Under the pieces are notes generated by a model. The model was given only the letters and a program-made list of their open reading frames with translations. It was not told the DNA's origin and ran no database searches. Shown here one piece after another: positions 1 to 12,442 of a stretch of DNA of 64,000 nt. Each line of letters opens with the position of its first letter. Position 1 is the stretch's first letter. The stretch covers positions 60,188,848 through 60,252,847 of the forward strand of contig OZ007570.1 of the NCBI GenBank assembly GCA_963931925.1, in the 5' to 3' direction. The position numbers and the translations under genes are program-made. Origin of the DNA: Onchidella celtica. Lineage: Eukaryota > Mollusca > Gastropoda > Systellommatophora > Onchidiidae.

Positions 1-651
1 GAATTCATTGTGTTGAAACTGTGTGCATATATCATCTCCAACCATTTGTCCTGTGTTGCTAGCAGTAGCAAAGGGGATGTGATGATAGTCCTTGGAAAGC
101 AGCTGTTCATTATAATTATGTGTCTTAAGGATGTTTATGACAAACTCGTGTGAAGGAGAGAGCCTTTACCTTGATCACGAATAAAATTTCATTGTTTTTG
201 TGAAAATTCCTGGAATTTTATACAACATTGTTGTCCATTCTTGTCTTTATTCGTGATAGGAGCAGTTTAATATTAGAAAAAAATGAACAACTTATTGGAA
301 ATTTGGATAAATGGATATTTTCTATGATATCAATCTTCCACATAATAGTTTGTATCTAACGTCTTGCATAAGGCTTCTAGATATTTATGGAAAGAAGTTT
401 TGAGAATAGCCAAGTTAACTGTTTTGATCTGCCGCAGAGGTTTACAATAAGACATTTTCATGTTCTGCTAAGTATGATTTTGCAAAACTAAATTTAAGAG
501 ACAATAAAGGGAACAATGTGGAAACCAGATACTAAAAAGTGATTTTGGCGAGAACACCTGTACAAGCCATTTTGTCACAAGACTTGCGAAAAGTCATATT
601 TCTAAGAAAAAAGAGTTCAAAGATGTCGGTGTGATTTTCTGCATACAAATG
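1..651. other. Non-coding, nothing recognised
   Basis: AT-rich sequence with stops in all frames. I see no gene, RNA or repeat boundary here. Confidence 0.6.
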
Positions 652-1780
652 AATGGATTCCTTTTATCTTCATCATCCTTTAGTTATGCCAACCGAGTCT
701 TGTACTGAGACAAGAAGTGAAATGAAATGCAATTTTTGATGACATCCGACATGCTGGGTGAAACTTGAGGGGGGGGGGGGGCAACTCCATATTAGTAAGT
801 TCCAGGTAATTATTGTTGTCACTTTTCCAGAATTTCCAGGTACTCCTGGCAGCAAACATTCCATAGTTATACCTGATAAAAAAATATTGTTTTCAATACA
901 TAAATACAATGAATAACTAATCAGCCTTGTACAATTATTCTTCTATTGTTAAAAAAGAATTAGAAATATTTCTTCATAAACTGAATTTCATTTGACCTAA
1001 ACTAACAACTGACAATCATTCTTTTTCAAAGTTATCTATCGCTCTAAAATAAATTTGACGGATCATTTTATTCGGCTGTCTTCTTAGATAGTGTCCCGGG
1101 GAGCAAGCCAACGGAAATCCAATCCATAAAACAGACATCAAATTTGCACATTTAATTTTGAAGTAATGACATCGTTCCCACGTAGATTTACGGGTTAAGA
1201 CAACACAAAGACATCAGAATGGATTCCTTTTATCTTCATCATCCTTTAGATATGCCAGCCAAGTCTTGTACTGAGACAAGAAGTGAAATGCAAATGTTGA
1301 TTAAATCCTAGATGCTGGGTGGGGGGTATTCTAAATTTGTGAGTTCCAGATGTTATTGTCACTTGTCCAGACTTTCCATGTACTCCTGACTGCATACATT
1401 TTCAGCTTGAGTGGCCATCGCTGCTCAGTTCCATAGTTATTCCTGAAGAAAAAATATTGCTTTCAATACACAAATAATACAATAAATAAGTAATCAGTGT
1501 CATATAACTCTTCGATTATCAAAAAAGAATTAGAAATATTTCTGCATAAACTGAAGTTCATTTTATATAGAATTAGAACTGACAATAATTTTTTTTAGTG
1601 TTATCTATTGCTCTAAAATAAATTTGACAGATCATTATATTCGGTTCTTTTCTCAGATTGTGTGTTGAGTCAGCAACCCAACCGAAATCCAATCTTTAGG
1701 GCAAACATCAAATTTGCACATGTATAGCAATGACATCTTTCCCGTGTAGATTAACACAAAATTACAGGTTACAACATCAT
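652..1780. repeat. Tandem duplication of a ~560-bp non-coding segment
   Basis: Copy 1 (652-1206) and copy 2 (1218-1780) both open with GGATTCCTTTTATCTTCATC. They stay alignable through the stretch 'gagacaagaagtgaaatg' and end near 'aatgacatc(g/t)ttcccr'. By eye the copies have many substitutions and small indels, so the duplication is not recent. No open frame is shared between them. Confidence 0.8.
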
Positions 1781-2518
1781 ATGACATGGGTCTGATGTCG
1801 ATAAATGCTCCTACATTCATCCTGCCAATCCTATGGAAATCGTTAACGAATCTACGTCGGAAATGATCATTTTCATTCGCTTATACGACAGTCTACTCTT
1901 CGTTAACACACTGTACTTGTACTTGTACTGAGTACTACTACTTCTTTATGGAGTAAATCTAGAGCATGATTACTAATTATAAACAAAGGTGATACTGAAA
2001 CTCAGTCACTTGTTTCTTTGGAATAAGAAGGTAATAGACACTCAGAAGACAATTACATCTCTCTGATAAGCCATTTTTATAAATGTCAGAACAACCATTT
2101 ACACAACATAAGCGGCCAAACCGCTAGGCCACCGGACAGTATAAACTGTTTCAATATAATTTTTGTTGTTGTGGTCTGTCTGCGTAAACTGTCGGTGTCC
2201 TGCCTTTTTCCTTTTCACAGAACAGGTCATATAAGGTCATTGTGTTTAAACTTCTCATATGGAATCTTATCCAAATGCTATGACTGTGTTTCCGTGCTTG
2301 TTGTTTTCTGCATGTAGATTAGAAAAAAACAATATTCTTTACAAACATTTGGAGAACTGCCCCCTTCCCCTCCCCCTACTGTCAGCCTGCTCTGACGAAT
2401 GGCAACAAAATTTTGCCTTTGCCGTCATCGCATTTCGACGACCTTAACTCGGTTTAACAATTTTTCCATAAATGCAAAAAAAAAACCAAAACAACAACAG
2501 CAACAACAACAAAAAACC
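1781..2518. other. Non-coding, nothing recognised
   Basis: No conserved coding frame. A short CA/AAC-rich run leads into the assembly gap. The sequence at 2110-2145 reads on the minus strand somewhat like a tRNA A-box, but no B-box follows, so no element is called. Confidence 0.5.
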
Positions 2519-2718
2519 NNNNNNNNNNNNNNNNNNNNNNNNNNNNNNNNNNNNNNNNNNNNNNNNNNNNNNNNNNNNNNNNNNNNNNNNNNNNNNNNNN
2601 NNNNNNNNNNNNNNNNNNNNNNNNNNNNNNNNNNNNNNNNNNNNNNNNNNNNNNNNNNNNNNNNNNNNNNNNNNNNNNNNNNNNNNNNNNNNNNNNNNNN
2701 NNNNNNNNNNNNNNNNNN
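2519..2718. other. Assembly gap (200 N)
   Basis: Exactly 200 N between a CAA/poly-A-rich edge and a G-rich edge. Reading frames that cross it are meaningless. Confidence 0.99.
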
Positions 2719-2981
2719 GGGTGGGGGGTGTTGCAGTCGCTCTTCTTTTTCTTTTGAAATGGTAAACTCACATGATCTCGCTGTATCGCAATCACTTTCT
2801 ATTTACACGATCTTTCTCATAATATTTCAACCTTCTCTTTCTTCACCTAATATCAATAAGGAGGCAAACGATTATTACATGGCTCTCCTTTTCTTGTTCT
2901 TGATTCTACTCTCTCTCTCACCTACGCATAGTAAAAAATTAGCGTAAACACATAAAATCAGATTCTCTTTTTCTCGTCCAG

Positions 2982-4466
2982 CCAGAGGTTACTCGTGTAA
3001 ACGCAACTGGATTTTGCACAACGGGAACTGTTATGGCTTTTCTCAAGGATCCCTAACATGAGCGGACGAGTTGGCAGGGTTGGCACAAACGTGTACACAG
3101 TTGGCAAATCTTTAAAGGGAAAAATGCATGCAAGCTCTTATGCATCTCCCCTTTACAAAAAACCAATGTTGTCATTTCAAGTCTTCACATTTTTGTATAA
3201 TTTGTATGTAAACACTTTACATAAATAATAATTAATGATGCGAATTGAGTTTGCCATTTAAACAATGCTATCCTAATCAACCAATGGAATTGAGCCTTTC
3301 GCCCCGAAACAAAAAATGGCTGCCTCCATGATGGAATGCTGTATGCACACTAAGAAATATGTGAATAGCAATATAATTCAGTTTTTTTTGAAAAGTTGGA
3401 TGAAATTTCGAGAATCCTTAGGTTTCTGGTCATCTTTAGACACTACAGAAGGTTCATTGCCCGGAATAAACAATCTTGTGCTTTCTCTCTCTCTCTCTGT
3501 CTCTTACAATAAAATAGTAATCTGCAGTCCTGCTTCAGAACTCATGCGCGCCAGGACACTGCGCACCAAGCTTGATATGGTTACTTTTATGACTTGCACG
3601 GTACTATAACAGAATGGAGGCAAGATGGAGGATGAAAATGACAGCACGATGAAACAAAGCATTTTCTATAAATTCGAGAACCAAACTAATCAAAATAATA
3701 AAAACGTCCATGTACCCTCGGCGGTATTTGAAATGAAAATGTAAAATTGGATTAGTATAAGTGGTCTAATAAAAAAGCCTTTTGCGTTCAAAGGTGGAGA
3801 TTTTGTGAAATATATAATTATGTAAAACGAAACAAACATGCAAAAAACATAGATGTTACATAGCCATAAACATTGTTATTTTTAAAAAATAAGTTATTAA
3901 TGTGCCCAGTTATTGATGACAACATTTGATTTTTAGTCAAAGATGGTTACTGGGGATATATTAAAACAATACCTAGATTTTCCCTAGGGGGTGCGTAACG
4001 AAATTTACTTTAGAGACTAGCTAGGATTTTGGTCCCATGGCCTAAATCCAAAAAGCATGTCGGAAGAAACTACATGCATACATTTTGAGAATGGTGGAAA
4101 ATGAAATCACAGTAACGGCATGGAACATGATGAGAATGTTTCATTTTGCGTCAGATTCCTGGGGAATTCCAGTATATAATACACACAACCTACTCAATCT
4201 CTCAAACACAGAAATAGAGAAGAAAGATCTAAGAAATAATATCCTATTTCTTTTTAAAAACATAGTTGTTTTGTTTGTTTTGATTTGGTTTTTAATGGCC
4301 ACTAAATCAAAGCAAAGTTTCAGTCCAAGCCATTTATCTGAAAGAAAACGACTCTACGATATATTTTATTTCCCAAATGCAGTTTTTCTGTTGTGCATAT
4401 GGCGAGACTCTGGTTGAACCAAGAGGTGCTTCACTGAGTTTGAGGCGCAAGGGGTCAATTGCCTGA
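2982..4466 (+). pseudogene. C-type lectin pseudogene 1 (exons 2 and 3 only)
   Basis: The exon-2 homologue is 2982-3073 (92 bp, same length as in the intact genes) after a good acceptor (ctcgtccag). It keeps the two N-terminal lectin cysteines and the CYGFS motif. A TGA replaces the conserved Trp codon near its end, and the donor is GC instead of GT. The exon-3 homologue starts at 4383 after 'aaatgcag', keeps a GGTLAEPR-like core, and runs into TGA at 4464-4466 with no donor. No exon 1, 4 or 5 was found nearby. The intervening 3074-4382 is AT-rich intron with nothing else recognised. The exon-3 stop is shared with the other two lectin pseudogenes at 28748 and 57076, so the copies probably spread after inactivation. 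Confidence 0.8.
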
Positions 4467-4614
4467 AAAGAGTTGAGAAGCACTGGCTTTAGACATTTAA
4501 TTAAAAAAACGCCGCTCAGTCAAACCCAGTGTGGCGATTGAATCATCAAATTACTATGTTGCCGTCGTAATGGTCAGAAGTAAGTAAATTCCAAACAACA
4601 TTCTGAGATATAAA

Positions 4615-4715
4615 CCACAGGAAGACAGTTCTCATAAAGATAGATAGTAGATGTACTAGATTGTGAGAGTTGGTTCTCCCGCATACAGTTGATTTATTTC
4701 GTCTGTGACAGGCCT
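4615..4715 (+). promoter_or_regulatory. Relic lectin promoter and 5' non-coding exon
   Basis: Aligns with the TATA-to-first-donor segment of the intact lectin genes: 'acagttctcataaagatag', then 'tttcgtctgtg', then a donor 'cctg|gtaagt' after 4715. The TATAAATA of the live genes is degraded to CATAAAGATA. The downstream exon 1 is missing and the next promoter (5371) belongs to gene A. Inference: a dead duplicate promoter. Confidence 0.5.
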
Positions 4716-5290
4716 GGTAAGTTGCCAATGCCGTTATTCCATGAGTGAAATGTTATGGGAAGATTATTTATAGTCCTTTCACTGATACGTGATCACAGTT
4801 TCCTGTTCTTACAAACCACTGGCTGGTAAATCAGGGGACATTTTAACAACAACATGCAAAGTGGGAAATATTATAATATTTAACTTCCAAATTTGTTTTC
4901 GCTGAACACAATACGGACATTTACCAATAATTTCATTCGTTCACAGCAAGCCAGCTAGATTTAAAAAAAAATTGAATGTAAGTGAAAACTGCATGTTTCT
5001 ATGTCTTGTGGATGTGTTGGAGCTCTCGGTGTAAGTTTTGTGACTCGCTCTAATTGGTGTTGATAAACATGTCCGGCATTTCAGGCCTCGATTGAGCATT
5101 TTAAAAACGACCACGTTGACGAAGATATCGTAACGGAAAGAAGAAAGGGAATTCCATGATATGCTCCAAAGGTCTTCAACTTGTAAACTGAATACAGAAT
5201 TGCTAAATTACTGGTAGGCTCCATTGTGCAAACATGCACGTTATAAAATATCAAATAGTAAAACCCAGCGAGAGTCGCAGCAGGTCAGTC

Positions 5291-5316
5291 TGATTGGATA
5301 TATGCTAGCCAATGAA
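5291..5316 (+). promoter_or_regulatory. Paired inverted CCAAT boxes upstream of lectin gene A
   Basis: ATTGG at 5293-5297 and CCAAT at 5309-5313, in opposite orientation, about 60 bp upstream of the TATA box. The same pair with the same spacing lies at 37373-37397 (gene C) and 29597-29621 (pseudogene 2). CCAAT boxes are the classical NF-Y target. Use by this gene is inferred. Confidence 0.6.
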
Positions 5317-5370
5317 TGCAACATAAATGACACCAATTTGAGATGATTGGAAGAAGATGGCAGTTCTTCC

Positions 5371-5378
5371 TATAAATA
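5371..5378 (+). promoter_or_regulatory. TATA box of lectin gene A
   Basis: Perfect TATAAATA followed by AGAGAGAA. The identical motif and context sit at 37453 in front of gene C. Expected transcription start is near 5400. Confidence 0.75.
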
Positions 5379-5401
5379 GAGAGAAATGGGATATGCAGAC
5401 A

Positions 5402-5447
5402 CCGGTTTTCCTTTTACAGTTAGTCTGTTTTGTCTGTGTCAGAGCTG
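5402..5447 (+). other. 5' non-coding exon of lectin gene A
   Basis: Predicted from the TATA box to a strong donor 'gctg|gtaag' after 5447. It joins to an acceptor 'catcccag' ending at 5848. The start at about 5402 is only an estimate from the TATA distance. The same structure is present at gene C. Confidence 0.5.
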
Positions 5448-5879
5448 GTAAGCTTTTAATATTGTGACCCCCTTGGGGACATGTTATATATTATTAAGAT
5501 TTTATATAAACAATGACTGGACCTGTTGGGATGTGTTTGGCAATCATTTTCAAAACATGTAAGTAGAGAACCATTACTCTTTTCTAATGCCGAATTAAAG
5601 ATTATGGATTCAATTGCTAACACTTTGTGACATCAGTCTGTAGTCTGTGGTGATCAAAGTCATTGGACGTCAGACTACCCAGATATTACGACAGAACATG
5701 TCATACAATGTTCGGCCTGCAAACACTGTCATGTTTGAAAGCTTGGGTCCAGATCGATGTATTCTAGCCCACATTTATACCCGTTTTTCTTTCTCTTTAT
5801 CATCTCATAGACAAACACGGGGTACATCTAGCAAATTTTTCATCCCAGATTGGTCGATTAGAAAGTGTTGCACATTAAA

Positions 5880-8800
5880 ATGTTGAAGGTGTTTGTAATG
5901 GTTGTGAGTGGTCTTGTTTTTGCTAGTGAGTATCATCAATAATGTAGGTGATTTCATACTGATTTCATGCAGTCGTTTAGCGAACTGTGGTATCATGTGG
6001 TGCACAACTTTCTGCAAGACATCTGACAATATCAAGTTTAAACCATGAAATAATCTGATAGCACCAAGTCTAGACTGTCATACAATTTGACTGTACCAAG
6101 TCTAGACCATCAGATAATCCGTTAGTACCAAGTTTAGACTAACAGTTTACTTGACGTTACCTGACAGAAGCTAGTGCAGAGAATTAGATTCCGTCAGTAT
6201 TCTGTTTGGTAAAGATATACATGACTAGTTTAGTACCCCTAGTTCATTTCCATGTCTCTCTGTCACACACTCTTTCCCTCTCCATCTCACCCCCCCCCCA
6301 TCTCTCTCTCTCTCTTTCTCTCTCTTTGTGTGTTCGTCTTCTTCTACCCCCTTTTATTGAAATGTTTACCTCTGAAAGTCTCACTGCATCGTCGTCATTT
6401 TCTTTTTACATATCTTCCTCATCATACTTCCTCTTCCTCCATCTGATATAAAAAACGAGAGAAACAGTTATTCTCTCTCTTTCTCTTGGTCCCTCCCCCC
6501 CCCCTCACATGCACATATTATAATAAAAATTACCATCATAAACACATAAACTCATTTTCCAATTTCTCTTCCAGTTAGTCGTCGCTCGTGCCCAGACAGC
6601 TGGCTTTTGCGCAAAGAGATCTGTTACGGCTTTTCTCTAGGATACACGACATGGGGTGAAGCATTGGTAGGTAGTCTGTGTACACTATAGTAAAATCTCA
6701 ATGCGAAATCAACTCGCCCATGAAAGAAAAAGGGGATGATCAAAAAGAGAATTGACTGTAATTATGAAATCAAGCTACTTATCGAGGAGCATGTCGAAAG
6801 AAACTATAAAATTGTTTGAATGGTGGGAAATGAAATCGCAGTGACGACATGCAGATATGATGGGATTTTTTGTTAACACTTTGTATCAGATTCTGAAATA
6901 AATTTCAATAGTAAGCTAAGTAATCACAGGCGGAAATAGAGAACAAAGAAGTAACAAGTAAGATTTCATTTCTTTTTAAATAGACAGTCTTTAGTATTGT
7001 GTCCATGGCCATGAAATTAAAGCTGTTTCAGTCCAAGCAATTTATACGAGAACCACAAATTGTTCCCAACAGATTTTATCTTTCCAATGCAGGCGCTCTG
7101 TCATTCAGATGGCGGGACTCTGGCTGAGCCAAGAGACGCTTCACTGAACAACTGGTTGAAAGAGGGAATTCGAGCACGCAAAAGTAAGATTCCAGGGCAC
7201 CTTACTTATCATGAAGATTTTACTAGGACTGCAAAATTAATTTAAGTTAAATCATTCAGGGGCGTTGTTCGTGTGACACTGTTACAAATATGGCATATTG
7301 TGTTACAGGATCGCGGCTATTTCAGTCCAAAAAGAAGAAACTTTCCAGCTATCTTCCAAACTTCAGTGGTTTTTAAATCTATTTTTATGACAAAAATAAC
7401 TATAATGGTCATGAAAATAATAATTAAGTAAACAGTGATAAACTGCACATGGGCGCTTAATAGTTAGGACTGGCTGTGGTATCTGGCGTTGTTCTGGCTG
7501 GTATCTATTTATTTATTTATTTATTTATTTATTTATGTATTTAGTGAATGATTTACCCATTCATTTATTTATTTACGTATTTATGCTTTCAGTTGTTTAC
7601 TTAATATCTTCGTAAACCTTTTTCGATTGTTCGCATGGTAAATATATTAGGTTTATTTTTAAACAGTAGGAAAACAATGTGACATTTACTCCATTACAGT
7701 AGACATACATCATCATAAACCTTCCATGAGCTGGCCCATTTATGCGACAGAAGATGAGCTATTTGGGGGGAAACTGCAGCAAAATTTCTCGGAGCCGAGC
7801 GTCAGTTTAATGCACTTATGCTGCAGATTTCGGGTATTTCAACAATGCACAATACGCATGTAAAGGATGCACTGTTTTTTTTGTTGATGTTCAGTAAGGT
7901 GGCGGGGAAATTGTAAAACACTTTTCAAATGACTGCATAACAAACAGATAGAGATGTAGAGAAACGTTCATGAAATAGGGCCCTAAAAAAAAAAAGAACC
8001 GAACAACCGACAATTTTAGATGTTTTCGCTTGAGATTTTTTGCACAGAAAATGCAAAAGTTACAAACTGGAAACTTGTTACTTGAAACGAGAAAGTCGAG
8101 ACACAATGGTAAAATTATTCAGTAAAAAAATCAGTGTAGTACGCTCGTGTCATGTTGCAGATGTTAGTCTAAACCTGTGTAAAAATCGTGACGATGGTTC
8201 CTTTTACAGTTTACTTTGTGACCGAAACCAGGCATGGGCAGGTGCAGGTACTGAAATTCTAATTGCAATTTCTAAATTGTACTCTTCGTTGGCCTTTTAT
8301 TTTTCAGTGTGGGATGTCTGGATAGGCGCTTCTGATTATTTTAGAAAAGGGCAGTTTGAATGGTTGAGTGATCACTCACTTTTGGGATTCAGTGACTTTA
8401 ATTACAGCCAACCTGATGGCGGCAAAGGTAGGTGAAACGTATCCGCACTGAATCGCATCCGCTGCATACTATGCATCTATAATGATACGTAAAAATCCTA
8501 TGGAGGAAAGTTCAGACTTAATTCTATTGTTATCCAAAGGAAGAATTTGGTTACGCAAGCCATAAAAAGGGAGAGCATGGGATCTGATGGATGGTCGAGA
8601 TCATTAAGTAGTGATAACATCGTCTAATTTGAACATTGTCTGTAATATGAGAAAAGCCAGGTTCAAATTATGCAGAGTGGACACACTAGAGCACATCAGT
8701 TGCTCAGTCCATCACGCATCGCTTCTGTTGTTGTTTTCTTAGTTATCAATTGATCGATCTTTTTCCCACTCTCAGTATTTCTTATTGTAAATCTTGGTTT

Positions 8801-9937
8801 TCAATACCTAGCAGAGAGAATCGAATTGCACTGAAATGGCTAATGAAGTATAGAATGCAAAGTTATGGTTTATTCAAAGCAACAGGTGAAACATCATAAT
8901 AAATAGCAAAATGTTCATGATAGAAAAATATTGATTTAAACCAGGTGAACAACATTTCTCTTAATTTTATTATCGAATAGAATTATATAAGATACAAGAG
9001 AGAATAATAATGAGAGTCAAGGATGTACAGCAATTCAAGGAGCAAGGCATGGCGAGAGACTGTTCGGCGTGCTATGCCCTCGCATGACAAGAGATCCTCT
9101 CTTTGTGGCTAAGCAAGAATAAAAATTCTAACCCGCGCAAAATATGGGAGAGCACAGTGACCTACACTGCACACATTATACATAATAATAATAAAATACT
9201 ACTGCTACAATTAATAACAATAACACGTCACTTGGAGAGCAGAAGGTTGAAGAAGTAAGGCAGAGTAAAAAGAAGGGGGAAGAGTTAAGGGTGACTTAGA
9301 CAAGTTTGAAGTCCACGTGAAAGGTAAGCTGATGGGGTGAAAATGAACGGGTCGGAAAGAGGGAATGAAGAAGGAAAAAACGCAAGGACAGTTCAATAAA
9401 TACGCAAATAACCCAGACGCAGTGTGTCAGCAGAAAGGTATATGTATAAAACAAAGAAGGACAAAGTAAAAAAAAAAGAGACACAAATAAAACCCACTGG
9501 ACCATAATGTCATATTAAGGAGAAAGAAACGAGGCAGTGGAGATTCCAGATGGCAATACAAGTGAAGTGGGAGAGAAGGGAACGTAATGATTAGTTGCAG
9601 TGCCCTGGGATGTCCATACCGAAAAGGAATCTCTAGTATCGACATGCGGACGGAGGCGATTGCAAATGTACTCTACTGTCTAATTCGAGTAAAACCTTAA
9701 TTGTGGGAAGGCATTAAGAATTATGTTTTTAAAATCTGTCTATTCAGCTTGGGAAAGCTTACTGTTACTGAGCTCTAAACTAATTTCTACTGAAAATAAC
9801 ATGTTGCTTACAATATGACTATTTATGCCTTGTTTGCAGGTACTGAAATGTGTTTGCATCTCTGGAAGAAGTATAATTTTAGGTGGAATGATATCTCTTG
9901 TAAAGCCAGAAAGAACTTCATATGCCAGACAAAGTGA
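5880..9937 (+). CDS. Secreted C-type lectin (perlucin-like), gene A, five coding exons
   Basis: Coding exons: 5880-5925 (exon begins at 5849), 6575-6666, 7093-7183, 8308-8427, 9840-9937. All have GT..AG borders and compatible phases, giving 148 aa. Residues 1-15 (MLKVFVMVVSGLVFA) are a signal peptide. The rest is one long-form CTLD with six cysteines (21, 32, 49, 121, 137, 145), as in the three-disulphide type. Other landmarks are the GGTLAEPRDA helix region, VWIGASD at 80-86, QPD at 111-113 and WND at 132-134. In this family QPD plus WND marks Ca2+-dependent sugar binding, with QPD favouring galactose. The product is probably a secreted lectin for recognition or biomineral matrix; the exact role is unknown. 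The ATG at 5880 is chosen because it starts the signal peptide and is conserved in gene C. The terminal TGA overlaps a good splice donor (AA|GTGAGG after 9933), so an alternative tail may exist (see 18754). Confidence 0.88.
6031..6155. repeat. Intron-1 minisatellite with GTCTAGAC core, three copies
   Basis: Degenerate ~36-bp unit containing 'accaagtctagac' and 'catcagat'. The core GTCTAGAC is an 8-bp palindrome. The orthologous array in gene C (38098-38272) has more copies. Confidence 0.7.
6262..6500. repeat. Pyrimidine-rich tract before lectin exon 2
   Basis: CT/TC runs with two C homopolymers in intron 1 of gene A. It has the same position and character in gene C (38370-38410, 39645-39660) and before the pseudogene exon 2 at 28620-28690. 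Confidence 0.6.
7503..7545. repeat. (ATTT)n microsatellite
   Basis: About ten ATTT units in intron 3 of lectin gene A, followed by a shorter imperfect run near 7560-7590. Confidence 0.9.
9041..9147 (+). repeat. Possible tRNA-derived SINE relic in lectin intron 4
   Basis: The segment reads like a decayed class II tRNA. It has an A-box-like start, a TGCC/GGCA-like anticodon stem, a CCTC/GAGG-like variable arm and a B-box-like 'TTCWAACCC'. The paralogous copy at 41911-42013 matches the B-box better (AGTTCAAACCC). Both lie at the same place in intron 4, so the insertion predates the gene duplication. There is no clear tail or target duplication. I infer a SINE head, not a working tRNA. Confidence 0.3.
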
Positions 9938-10737
9938 GGCAATAATTATTGTTTATTGTTTTACGGTATTGAAATGTTTTCTCTCCAGAAGGTTTTAACC
10001 TACGGACGACGTTGAACTGCTAATGGTTTTGTCAATACTTTTTTTTATGCTGATTGATAAATAGTGGTGAAAAAAAAAAAGCATTGGATGATGGATAAAG
10101 ACAATTTTTTTTCCTTGACACGATAAGTATTTTTGTGTTTTTATATTAGTACTTTAGTAGTTGTTGTTTTTCCTTACAAATTATTATACTGGATATAATT
10201 CTACAGTAAACTGAAGTGCTGAACTTTCAAGAAAGAAGAAAAAATCCGAAATCCCCACATTTATGTTGTTTTCAAGAAAAACAAATGCTGCACGACGACA
10301 GCAGTTTGCTGACTACTGTGCCAAGGCAAACAGAAAATCCGCATCCCATCATTGAGTGTCACAGTGTGTTTTAAATAAGAGTGACATGTCCTTGTTCTGT
10401 AACAATCACAGGGTGCTTTTGTTTGACACAGTGGGTACAGTTCATGGGTTTAGTCCATAGCATAACATGGCATAAATATTATCCCTATAATAATTATCAG
10501 AAGTAAGAAGGTTAATGATTCATAGAACTACTTATGTGGAAAAGCACAGAACCACAGACTAATAAATTAACCAGACTGAAAACACGAGCTTCGGGAGCGT
10601 ATAAACGACATGGCCGCCGGTGGAACAATTTCGATTATAGTTCTATCTGCAGTAGAAATTTCTTTTTATTTGTCAAGATTGGTTGTACATGTATTAAAAA
10701 TGCATTAACTTGCCTATGCTTTCATTTTATTGACTAC
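9938..10737. other. 3' flank of lectin gene A up to E1
   Basis: Non-coding sequence homologous to 43508-44100 downstream of gene C. No gene is seen. The retrotransposon E1 interrupts it at 10743. Confidence 0.6.
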
Positions 10738-10742
10738 ATCTG

Positions 10743-11931
10743 TGTCACGAGTGGAGTGAGCGATAGTTAATAATTACGGGGGGAAAGGAAGAGAGTAAAA
10801 TTAACGCACGTAGACCAGTAAGTTAAAGCGTGCTGTTGTGAGTTGTGGGGGGTCTGAATGAGGCGAAAGCGCTGTATTACTATCACTGCAAGTTAGAAGG
10901 TCCTACTGAACGGACGAAAGAGAAAGCCCAGTGGGCGAACATAAGGGGAGCAGTCAGAAGACTAGTGAGAGAGTCTTTCCAGTGATGACTGGTAGGTAGA
11001 ACGTTGATTGATTATTATGATTGATGTATTATATTATATTCGTCTATTACCATGATGTAAATAAGTATATGTGAGGAACGTGGAAGTCCTTGATATTGGA
11101 TATAGCAATGTGCGCCATGAGCGATAGATGAAAGTTGAGTTCATGGATTTGTAGCGCGAGTGAGTAGTGTGTACTACGGTGGAGGTGTGTTACCGTAAGA
11201 TGTGGTGAGTGAGATGTGAACTATTGTGTGTACGCTTCATGAGATGTAAAGAGGGGTGAAGTGAATAGAAGTGGTATGGGATTATTATACCAATGTAATG
11301 TTATTCTTGTAGGTGTCGGGGACGGGCCAAAGAGCCGCCTCGGTGAGCACAGGGGATAGGCCAGCATAGGGCCGGAGGCCACACATAGGCCAAGAGTGAG
11401 GCTGTCGGTGCAGGACAGTAGAGGCACATAAAGTCGTGGCAGTCAGGCCACGGACAGGGACGTAGATATGAGCGTGAATGTGATAATGTACTATTGCCCT
11501 GTTGATGGGCTATTGAAATGATAATGTACTATTGCCATGTTGATGGGCTATTGAAATGATAATGTGCTATTGCCCTGCTGAGGTGCTAGTGGAATGCTAA
11601 GGTGTTATGGCAATAGGAAGGTGATATTGAGAGACTGCGGTGCCAGTGAATTATTGTGCTATTAAGACCCTGAGGGGAGAGGCTGAGGCCGAAGTGCCTT
11701 TAGGAAGTAACTACCGGGTTGTGGATCCGAGGAAGAGTGCATGTGAGAATAAGGCCGTTGTACGGCAGTTAATTTCAATAATATAATGTATGTAATTGCG
11801 CTATTATCTGTATAATTATGTTTAATAAATGTGTGAGTCTGATGGGTTGTTCTGTTAAGTGTCAAACTTGTTCGTTCGTGATTGTTGTCCTGTCATAACT
11901 TATTACATCTCCCAGTCTGGGATTTGTGACA
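10743..11931 (+). repeat. E1 5' LTR
   Basis: TG..CA termini and a length equal to the 3' copy. It contains a short internal tandem repeat (11484-11600, 'gataatgtactattgcc' units) and a polyadenylation signal AATAAA at 11824-11829. The following base pair and the primer site fix the end. Confidence 0.95.
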
Positions 11932-11932
11932 T

Positions 11933-11946
11933 TGGGGGCTCGTCCG
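11933..11946 (+). promoter_or_regulatory. E1 primer binding site, tRNA-Pro type
   Basis: TGGGGGCTCGTCCG starts one base after the LTR and matches the 14-nt complement of the 3' end of tRNA-Pro. E3 has the first 13 of these bases at 59907-59919. Confidence 0.8.
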
Positions 11947-12442
11947 TTGTGACTCGTCCATTTTCGTAATATTTAGTTGTACTTAGTTAGTAGGTATTTC
12001 TCAGTGGGCATTTGTTACTTTAGTTTTTGTCCACGTAATGCTTATCTTGTGGTAGGAATTTGTGTTGTCTTTGTTCGTGGGATGAATGGAAATTTCATGA
12101 TGGTATGATTTATGTATATTTATGAATATGTATTGATGCATGTATTTTGATGAATATGTATTAATGTGTACTTAAATTTCTGCAGAGAGAGTGTGTGTGC
12201 CAGCCTGTAGAGGTCAAGCAGCCAGAGCTCCGAGAAAGGGGAGAAATTGAAATCAAGGGTGAAAGTTAAGTGAAAAATTTGTGCCCTGGATTGAGGGCTG
12301 TCTTTTCATCTGTCTTTTTCTCTGTTTTTGCTGTTTTCGTTGTAATTGATTGTACGGGCGGTGGCGCGGGTTTGCTGTGGTGAGCGTAGTTTATCCTCTT
12401 CGGGAGGTGGGCTAAACTTGGAACCGCGTTCATCACAGTGAA

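Noticed and set aside
2110..2145. tRNA or SINE on the minus strand
   Set aside because: A-box-like sequence only; no B-box or fold.
2399..2947. 182-codon frame
   Set aside because: Most of it is N from the assembly gap.
8040..8435. 131-codon frame as a single-exon gene
   Set aside because: Only 8308-8427 is lectin exon 4 with proper splice sites; the upstream part is intron.
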